Assembly (NCBI GenBank): GCA_940671915.1
Contig: CALNVZ010000039.1
Location: 99,156 to 163,155 of the forward strand
DNA from: Paracentrotus lividus
Lineage: Eukaryota; Echinodermata; Echinoidea; Camarodonta; Echinidae
Length of the DNA stretch: 64,000 bases
Reading direction: 5' to 3'
Position numbers and translations under genes: made by a program. This document shows, piece after piece, positions 24,301-34,098 of the stretch; position 1 is the stretch's first letter; every line of letters begins with the position of its first letter. The notes under the pieces are model-generated. The model made no database searches, was not told where the DNA came from, and worked only from the letters and a program-made list of their open reading frames with translations.

Positions 24301-27300
24301 AATTCTGAACTCTTACATAGACGATGGAGGTGGATTAGGCACACCCTACGCAAACCAACGTCAAATGTAACCAGGCAGGCTCTAACCATCCACAAGGGAA
24401 AAGAAAGAGGGGCAGGCCTAGAAATTCCTGGCGTAGAGACATGGAGGCAGGTGCTAGAAGGATCGGCCGCTCATGGAGAGATCTCGAGATCTAGACGCTG
24501 ACTCAGGACCGCTCTGCCTGGATGAATCTTGTTGACGGTAAAATTAGTTGCCATGCCATTTTCACAGTCATCGCAGTGTTAACAATCCTCTTATTGGCTT
24601 TCATCACTTTAATATAGAACCCATACTATGTTCATGTACTGGTCTGAGTACTGGAGACTCTGCAGGCATCGCAGTGTTAAGCAGTGTTAACAATCCTCTT
24701 ATTGGCTTTCATCATTTTAATACAGAACCCAAACTATGTTCATGTACTGGTCTGAGTATATAGTATTGGAGCCTCTGCAGGCATAGCAGTGTTAACAATC
24801 CTCTTATTGGCTTTCATCAGGACTCCGGGCTGAAATTAAAAAGTTTTGTAAAGTAAAGTAAAATTTAACAAGCACAACACAGAAAATTTCATCAAAATCG
24901 GATGGAAAAGAACAAAGTTATGCATTTTTTAGGTATTAAATTTTTATCGTAAAACAGTTCTTCAAGTTGGCAGGTCTCATGAATATTTGAATATTCAAAT
25001 GAGCAAACTGATGATGTCAGTCCCCCTACTTCTTGTATATTTTATTATATGAAATCCTATTTATCTCATTTTTTATACATTGCGTATACCATGTATACAG
25101 AAAATCTATCCCTCATATACTGAAATAAGTAAAAGCACTTGTGACCTTGAACATTCCACAAGGATTAATCCCTATTTTTATGTCCTTGTGGCAGAAAATC
25201 TTGATAATTGGTATTTCATACAATAAAATACAAAGAAAGTAGGGGGACTGTGACATCATCAGTTTGCCAATTTGAATATGCCAAGAACTGTTTCCTAAAA
25301 GAATTCAAAACCTAAGAAAATTCATAACTTTGCTATTTCTTATCCGATTATGATGAAATTTTCAGTGTTGTGCTTTTTAGATTTTACTTTATTTTTTCTA
25401 ATAATGCAAATTCCTGCCCGGTGGAGTTCTTTAATACAGAACCCATACTATGTTCATGTAGGCCAACTGGTCGGAGTACCGGAGCCTCTGAAGGCATCGC
25501 AGTGTTAACAATCCTCTTATTGGCTTTCATCATTTTAATACAGAACCCACACCATGTACATGTACTGTGGGGTGTAACACAAAGACTTACGATTGATAAA
25601 AAGTTACGATTTATTTTTACTCAGTAGCCTCATCATGGACAGGATGCTCCAAAGTTGATGATCTTAATCCTAACCCTAGCCCTAACCAAACTCTTAATCA
25701 TATCCAAATCCTAATCCATGACTGTATCTGGTTTCCAAATGAGGCTACCGAGAAAAAAAATCAATCGTAACTTTTTATCAATCGTAAGTCCTTTGTGTTA
25801 CACCCCACTGGTCTGAGTACTGGAGACTCTGCAGGCATCGCAGTGTTAACAATCCTCTTATTGGCTTTCATCATTTTAATACAGAACCCATACTATGTTC
25901 ATGTACTGGTTTGAACACCGGAGCCTCGGCAGGCATCGCAGTGTTAACAATCATCTTATTAGCTTCCATTACTATCAATATTATACAATTCATCGTATGG
26001 AGGAGACAAGAAACATATAAAGGTCGTATGTATGAAAATATATTGATATATTTTCTAAATGATACAAAAATAGATGCGGGGTTGTAAGTTGTAACAAAAT
26101 TTAAATTGTATACTGATCTATCATAACTCATTCTTAAGAAGTGACATTGTATCATTTCAATCAACTTTATGTCGCATTGCACTTTTCCCATTCCTAATGA
26201 ATTTCTCGTTAGAATTCAGAATGAATAAAAAATAATTAGTAGAAATCCATTTTAAAATGTTTTAGTACATTCCTTGCCCTTCAAATTACATTATACTTAA
26301 GTCTGATTGTTTTTTTGTTATTCACGGCCTATCAATCGTCCAATATTGTCATATGAAATAAAGCAAATACGGCTTTCGAATGGTGTGTACAAATCTCAAA
26401 AAACTGATTCTTTAACAATTGATTTAATCACATACACGGGTTTTTATTTTTTCCAGGAAAATAAATAATTTATTCATTTAAAAAGGGAATGTCGTATGGA
26501 GAATCATTATACAGGCTATACAGTGCGTCCCAATTAAAAGTAGCCCTAAATTTGAGAGCCTCGTATCAAAATGGTAAATTCATGTGTCACTTATTTTTGT
26601 ATCATGTATGTCATGACGAAGAGTACTAACTCTTTGGTCAAAACAATTTGTACCAAGTTTTCTTAGAGGTCATTTGAGTCCATTCATAAATTAAAATGTA
26701 TTGGAAAAAGGACTATTGAAATGCAATGCAAACTTGGTGCAGGGCAGTTTTTACGCTTAAAACCCAACTGCTTAGTCATCCCTCATAACACAGATATAAG
26801 TTTGGAATCATATGAGTTACCCTTTTATCATAAAATAAATTTCAAGGTCACACAAGCTATAACATGTTAATATGATCCTTTCTAAGTTGGTTTATTTTCT
26901 TCTCGGACAATTGAAGAACCCTTCTAACCCCACTTTCTGTATTTGTTGGTTTTTAGTTACAGATTTTATATCCATGCATTTCACAATTTCATTTGTGATG
27001 ACGACTTTTGGAAATTATTTATCAGCATAATTGATTATTGCTGTTATAACTGGTTATACCTGTGTTATTTCTAAAAATCAAAATTTGTATTAAAGACTAT
27101 ATTTTCTGATTTATAGATGCCAGGGATTCTCAGGTGATCTCTTCCAGGTAATTACAATGTACAATGATGTATATATTCTGAACATACAAGTTTATATATG
27201 ATTTTTATCTGTTTGTAAATGAATAAAGTTTATCAATTTACTTGGTATCGTATACGGTGCTGAGAATAACAATTTTAAATTGTTTAATATCATTCTTCAG

Positions 27301-30300
27301 CATTGAAGTTTTACGAGGTGTGATACATATGTGAATGTGACACAAACCAACTCCCATTGATATAAAACATCAGGGGCATCTTGCTAGAAACTTATTATAT
27401 GTATCGTAACATAAACCATGGACCTAGGTTATAGGTCCATGCATAAACTTAACCACGATAGGGGAATTATACCATGATTTTATCATAAATTCTAGACATA
27501 AAGCTTCTAGTGTACGTCATGATAATACGACTTGGGTCACACTGTTAAAGTTTCTAGAAAAAAAGGCCTAACTCACGCTTTTCATTTGCTCAAAATTCAT
27601 TATGTCAATTGATCTATATGTATATAATTGTAAGTTGTATCAATTTGTACTCCTTTAGTATAGTGCTATAAAACACCTAACAAATACCAGACTGATACAA
27701 GACTAGTACGTGTTTAATGACCCTATATATCTGGATAATTTCTTTAATCGTAAAAGGCTTCATCAGCTTGTCAGAGACGTCAAATCTGAAATATGAGAAA
27801 ACATTTTAAAGATACGATAAATTTTTTTCACAAAAATTCAAGAATNNNNNNNNNNNNNNNNNNNNNNNNNATCAAGCCACAAATCATGTTATTAATGAAT
27901 CGATATCAGAATACCAGGAATTAATACCAGGACGCACAATAGTTTTAAACATGATATGGCATATTATCAAATGTGCTGATGTTGAAGATATATAATATTG
28001 GAAAATCAAAAATGCTGAAAAATTACACTGAAGCCCTGGCCGAAACAAACAATCTAGAATGCAAATCCACTTAACGCAATAATATGCCACTTTTTGACAT
28101 TTATACCTTCAATCCATGCTATCGCTATCCCAGTTCGCGCGATATTGATGTCACGACGGCGTGCCGGGGGGGCGGGGGGGACGCGGCCTTAAAATAGCAC
28201 TTTAGCACTTATATTCAACATACAATTTTAGCGGCTCTTTCTATAGCTCACTCAGCCTGATTCACTCTGAATAAAACTCAAGGGGAACAGATCCCAAGAA
28301 AATAAAATAAATTCAAGCGGTATGAATACACGGTCCCCACCTGTCCCGCCTTCCCCGCTAATGGCTTGCATCCAGTCCTATAGTCGTGGTTTGTTGCATA
28401 GGCTGGCCTATTTTGCATTAACTCCACGCATATCGCTTTCATGGCAGCCAGGCCTCACCTCCACGAACGCTAAATTCACGCAAGTCTGCGTCCTCTACTA
28501 TCTCAACTTATTCACGTGTCCTTTCATGAATAATATCTAAAAAAATAGTCGGACATAATTCTTAGAACTTAGATATGCGAATTCAAATGCTGACATGTTC
28601 TACTTACTCAATCGCAGCTCGTTGTCAGCACTCGATAACACACACGCATGATCAAATAGTTTAGCGAAGGACAAGAATTGTTTCGCCTATTAGTTTGTAT
28701 TATTCACAGTACTTAATCCATGTGAATAAAACTCATACGACTATCCTATTGATCACCTCACAAAATATCACATGGCATACTTGCACTAATTCAATGCCAC
28801 CTTCACTACTACATAATACCATCACATCAGAAGCGGAGTCTCCCACCTATCCATCAATACGTCTTCAGTTTTACCGGGCTCAACGTGATATCGGATTCTG
28901 CTTCCTTACAGTTTGTCTCATTAATAGATTTCACGATACAATATACAAATTAATATGACTGAGTGTCCTTCTTTGCCAATGGCATGTATAATTACTCGAT
29001 GCTATTCACCTTGTATTCACTGCTTTGCTTAGCCGGGCATTCACCAGTAATCTATAAGAATAGACCAGATTCTTGGTTCTTATAGTACGAGGTATTCAAT
29101 TAGCCTGTAATAAGGAATGGAGAACAACAGTTTGATACCTACTCGTGAATTGCATTTGTGTCGTGATTGATGTTATGTGTATGTAAGCTTAAATTGTTCA
29201 GGTCAAAACAAACCTTTGTTGAGAATAATGTATTCACTTGATTATGTTCGGAACATGCCGCCGCCTAAATTTACAAACATCTCCTCTGCGTTCCGTCTCG
29301 ACGGACTAACATGACACACTAGCTTTAAAACTAGTCCGTCTTGACTGACTACCTTTAAAGCTAGTCCGTCCACTGACGGACAAGGTTAGGTTTTCAGTGT
29401 ATAGACATTTGTAACGGTGTCTTAGAATAGTTCACAAATGTGTAAGACTCAATTAAAAGGAAATTAACAATAAAAAATCTATTTCATATAAAATTATCTT
29501 ATTTATAGCGAACATAGAAGTGAAGTTCATGAGACCAAGGATAATATGGCATATGAGATGATAACGAGCGGAGAAAGAGGTAGGTGATTTAAATTTGAGA
29601 TGTGTGCTACAAATGAAAACATAATCACTCTTCAAATGGCACTTGTAAAATAATTTCACATTAATGTTTTGATTGGTTTGTTCACCTGGTTGCTATAAGG
29701 AAGCTATTGATATTTAATCTAAAGTAATGCTTGAACTTCACGAGGAGAAACAATATAGGAAGATATTTCAACAAAAAAATATAATTCTTTATTCTGGGCG
29801 GGGGCGGCGGTGGGGAAGGGGGCTGGGAATCTGTTTGATATGATCATTCAAAGTATCCAAGCAGCACGTAATTGTTGTTTCTATGCTTCTATCGTACCAC
29901 GCACATTCGGACTATCTGTATGATAAAGGGCATATCTCCCCAACTATTGCTCCTCAAAAGTTTATTTTCTTTAATAGCAATACACAGTCTCAACTCGGTC
30001 CATCATCCAGCTCTCCAATTATTGCTGCTGAGAACGTGACGTTTCTTACCCGACTTGGTTCATCGGAAGGGGACTTCGGCGGTGTTTGGAAGGAGAACTT
30101 CGCTTGAATCAGGATCAAGCATCCATCGCCATCAGGCAGCTGCCAGGTGATATTTCATTCAATGAATCCCCCCCCCTCAAATTCTACATTGGTCCTTAAA
30201 AAATGACATTGCAATAATAATAACACATAGCTAGGGTTGTTAAAAATGAATAATCCGCAAGAGCCCCCCTCCCAAAAAAAAAGGAGAAGATATTTAGTAC

Positions 30301-33300
30301 AATGCATTTCACAAACTTGTAATATTTTTGGAATACGCAGGCCTACAGGTGAGATGCGAAATTCATTAATTTCCTCAGTCTATAAACTTATCTGGGTACA
30401 CCGTTATCTTTTCTCTTTTATTTTAGGTTCTATACTTCTAATCTATCTATAAGGTTCTACATTTTATTTCCTCTCCCTAAAAAGGTTATTCGTTATATTT
30501 ATTTATTTGATACACTTCTTAACATGAGCAATTAATAATTCATGACTTTAAATCATGTTCTTACTGCAATAATACATTTCTCCTTTATAATTTTCCAAAG
30601 TTTATTTGGAGACATATTATAGCCTTGATATTTTAATATCTGTTCTTTCTTTTCTCTAAGCCTACATATTTTACGTCTACTCGCGAAAGTTAGTATATAT
30701 TTTCTGCAAGTGAAATAATTTTAGAAACCACTTTGCCCGAAACTGAAAGCCGAATTCAACACTTAAGTTATATATTTCTCTTCCTCTAGATCAAGTAACT
30801 AAATCAACCAGCGTGCTTCAATCCATCAAAGTACTTTGTGATCTCCCAAGTCAACCGAACATCGTTAAGTGTGTGGGATACTGCCAACAACAAGGTTATT
30901 CAATATCTTGTCCTGCTTATGTTTATACATTCACGATATTTAATTCCATGATGTCAAAAATATGCACCTGTAATATTTGGAGATAATAATGATTCAGGAA
31001 GCACGAAAATTGTTCTGCAATTATATCGATTTTTTTAAAATACTAAAATTACATTAGTAATGTAGTCCTATTGAAAGAGAAAATTTCATACTGAAATATT
31101 ATAGTGCGTAATATACTCTCGTTGAATTTTCACACTCCTACCGAACCCCATCTACTACAGGTAGCATCCTATATGAGTTCATCTCTGGTGGTACACTACT
31201 AACCCATCTCCAGACAACAGGTGTACAATCACAACCCACATACAACAACCTTAAACCAAATAGAGTCCGTGTGGATCAAGAAAGTCTTCTAAACTTCGCT
31301 TGGCAGATAGCAAAAGGAATGCAGTTTCTAGCATCTAAGAAGGTATCAGGGACCGCGGAGCATTTTTGGAAGTGGAGGGGTTGAGCCGAAAGTGTGTGTA
31401 TGTGTGTGGCGGGGGGGGGGGGGGGGGGGGGGGCGGCTGAACAAGCTAAAAATCACACATTTATAGTCGTTTTTGGCGTGTTTTTTTTTAGTAAAAGAAA
31501 TGCATTTTCTAGCATCTAAAATGTATGTAAAGGTGAAATGAAAAAAGGAGAAAAAAAAAAGAGGACAAAAAAGCGTTACTAAAATTAATGCCAAACTACG
31601 AGCTTTAAATATATTATTATCCCAAAGCATATAATCATCATTACATTCGGTATTTAACGAAACATAAAGATAGCGGACAATGAGGGCAAAATATTTAATA
31701 GATTTGCACACATAAAGCTATTAATAACTATCAATGAACTTTGACAAATAGCAAACGAATCGTCTCCTTAAAGGGGAATCCAACCCAAGGAGAGAATCAA
31801 CCTTTACAGGAAAGAGGAAAATAAGAGGAGCAATCTAAAAGAAGTTTCATCAAAATCGGTTATAAAATAAGAGAGTTATGGAAGTTTGAAAAGTCTAGTT
31901 GTTCCTTAGTATGGGATCCTCAAATTGGCATCATCGGCGTCAAAATGGCCGATCTTATGGACAACTCTCCATTCATTTTGTACACAAATTTTCAGATTTC
32001 CCCCATTTTCTTTCAAAATTTGTCTTCTTTACTTCTGAGCTCAAAATATGGCATGGGAAAATATATTTCACACAACATATGTTGAGCTCAGAAGGAGGAA
32101 AGATATATTTCGAAAGAAAATGGGGAAAATCCGAAAATTTGTGTACAAAATGAATGGAGAGTTGTCCATGAGATAGGCCATTTTGAAGTCGATGATGCCA
32201 ATTTGAGGATCCCCAAAGAAGGAACAACTAGACTTTTCAAACTTCCATAACTCTCTTATCTTATAACCGATTTTGATGAAACTTTTTTTAGATTGCTCCT
32301 CTCATTTTCCTCTTTCCTGTAAGGTTGATTCTCTCCTTGGGTTGGATTCCCCTTTAAAGAAAAATAATGTAAACATTTGCAAAGAGATGGTGAGTCAGAT
32401 TCCGAAATAATTAGCATGTTGAGATAAACTAAAGGGGAAGAGAAGTAACTCAGAGAGGAAGAGAGAAATGAAGAGGAATATAATAAGAAGAGGGGGAAAT
32501 ACATAAGAAAGAATTATCATGAGAGAGAGAGAGAGAGAGTTGAAGATAGAATGGGATTCGAAGCAAGCATTGGTCAAGATGTAAAAGAAAGACGAACCAA
32601 TTTTACATTGACTTTCTATTTCTTTTCTATTATTTCTGTTTGCCCAGATAATCCACGGAACTCTTTGTTCTCATAATGTGTTACTAGATGAGAAAAAGCA
32701 ATGCAAGCTAGCTGATTATGGGATAGCCTCTTCATTCTTTAACAACAGAGCTGTAAGTATGATCAGTTTTCCTCTTCTTTCCTCTTCATTTTCTAATAAG
32801 CGCATAGAGACGCCTCGGCAGTGAATAAAATCTGTTATAAAAGAACCGTAGGGCCTAATATTATTATCACGATTTTCTGTTTTGACATTTAACCTAAGTA
32901 GTATCAATTACTGTATAAAATGCCAGATTACTGGCACCCTCTACAAACATTTTCTGCAATAACTTATGCAGATGTGGTTGAATACACATTGCTTGAGCTA
33001 CCCTCATTATTCAAGTTGTGGATTAACCAGCAAATGGCGTCTTTGAGAGAGGAAAAAATTTTTTATTTTAGAATATAATGTATAATCTATTTGATTATGA
33101 TGAACACGTCTCAAAGGTAAATTGACAAAATGTATTTCACTTTAAAGAGTCCAAGAACTGGTTTAATTTTAAGGGTTAGAGAAATAGTAACATACAAATA
33201 AGCCTTTAGATTTAGGATTAAAGTAAACTTCGTCTTTTTTAAATCATAGAAACCGACAAGATGGACTTCTCCAGAAACCATGGTAACTGGTGTTCGCTCA

Positions 33301-34062
33301 ACAGAAGGAGATATCTGGTCATTTGGTATCGTCTTATGGGAAATCGTGACACTCGGTAGGAGGCAATCATTTCTTTCGATCCAGTCTTTGTAAGCCTACT
33401 TTGAAGAATTATCGACATGGTTTGCATAATATGTTGACAAGGAATCAAATGAAAACAATGAAAAATGAAATGTAATGCAATGCAAAAAATGTATACATGT
33501 AATTTTTTTTATGGGGGTGTCTTAATAAGAATTAGCAATATGGGATGCTAATTTTCGTAACATACATGAAATATTATTACTCGCTGTGGAAAAAAAATAT
33601 TTACTCGTATCCCGCTCACAGTTTCCCCACTTCTCTAAAAAGCACTTCCATACTTAAATAGACGTCCAAACTCATTATGTCAGTCTCATTTTTTAATTTG
33701 CAATTTTCATAGAGTGAACAGTACAATGGTGGAATTGCATTAAGGTTTTATGGTAATTGATCTTTATAACTTTTTTTAAAGGCGCTCGACCATACCCTAA
33801 TATGACCTTTGACATCGTACGGAAGGAGGTTGCTAATGGTTACAAGATGCCACGCCCACGTCACTGTGGACAAGAAGTGTAATAATTGAAAATTTATTAT
33901 TTACTCCCTTTATGGATTATTGGTCCATTCACGTCTCAATTTTAATATTTAAATTTTTTTTCAAGCCTTCCGTCTTTAAAAAAAAAATCTGTATATGTAT
34001 GATGTTAGCATACTTGCCGAGGGTATAACTGGACCTTTGTTCTGCGAGCCCACTTTGAATTA

Positions 34063-34098
<36 letters not shown>

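Larger units (their letters stand above)
24568..26022 (+). repeat. Tandem array of the transmembrane exon with its splice acceptor
   Basis: The unit is 98 bp: ..TTTTAATACAG, AACCCATACTATGTTCATG, CTGGAGACTCTGCAGG, CATCGCAGTGTTAAC, CTCTTATTGGC. A partial unit at 24568-24617 is followed by starts at 24618 (10-bp internal duplication, frameshift), 24726 (7-bp insertion, in-frame TAG), 25440 (6-bp insertion, open), 25544 (split by a MITE) and 25885 (the real exon 6). Only the last has a splice donor. Insertion-corrected spacings return to 98 bp throughout. Confidence 0.88.

Noticed and set aside
24568-25543. Possible CRISPR-like array because of regular 98-bp units
   Set aside because: Units are contiguous, contain splice acceptors and coding sequence of exon 6, and have no spacers; the host is an animal.
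25641-25690. Telomere-like CCTAACCC repeats
   Set aside because: Short and degenerate, within the loop of MITE 2.
31899-32227. Almost identical 84-codon frames on both strands
   Set aside because: A direct result of the palindromic TTAA element.
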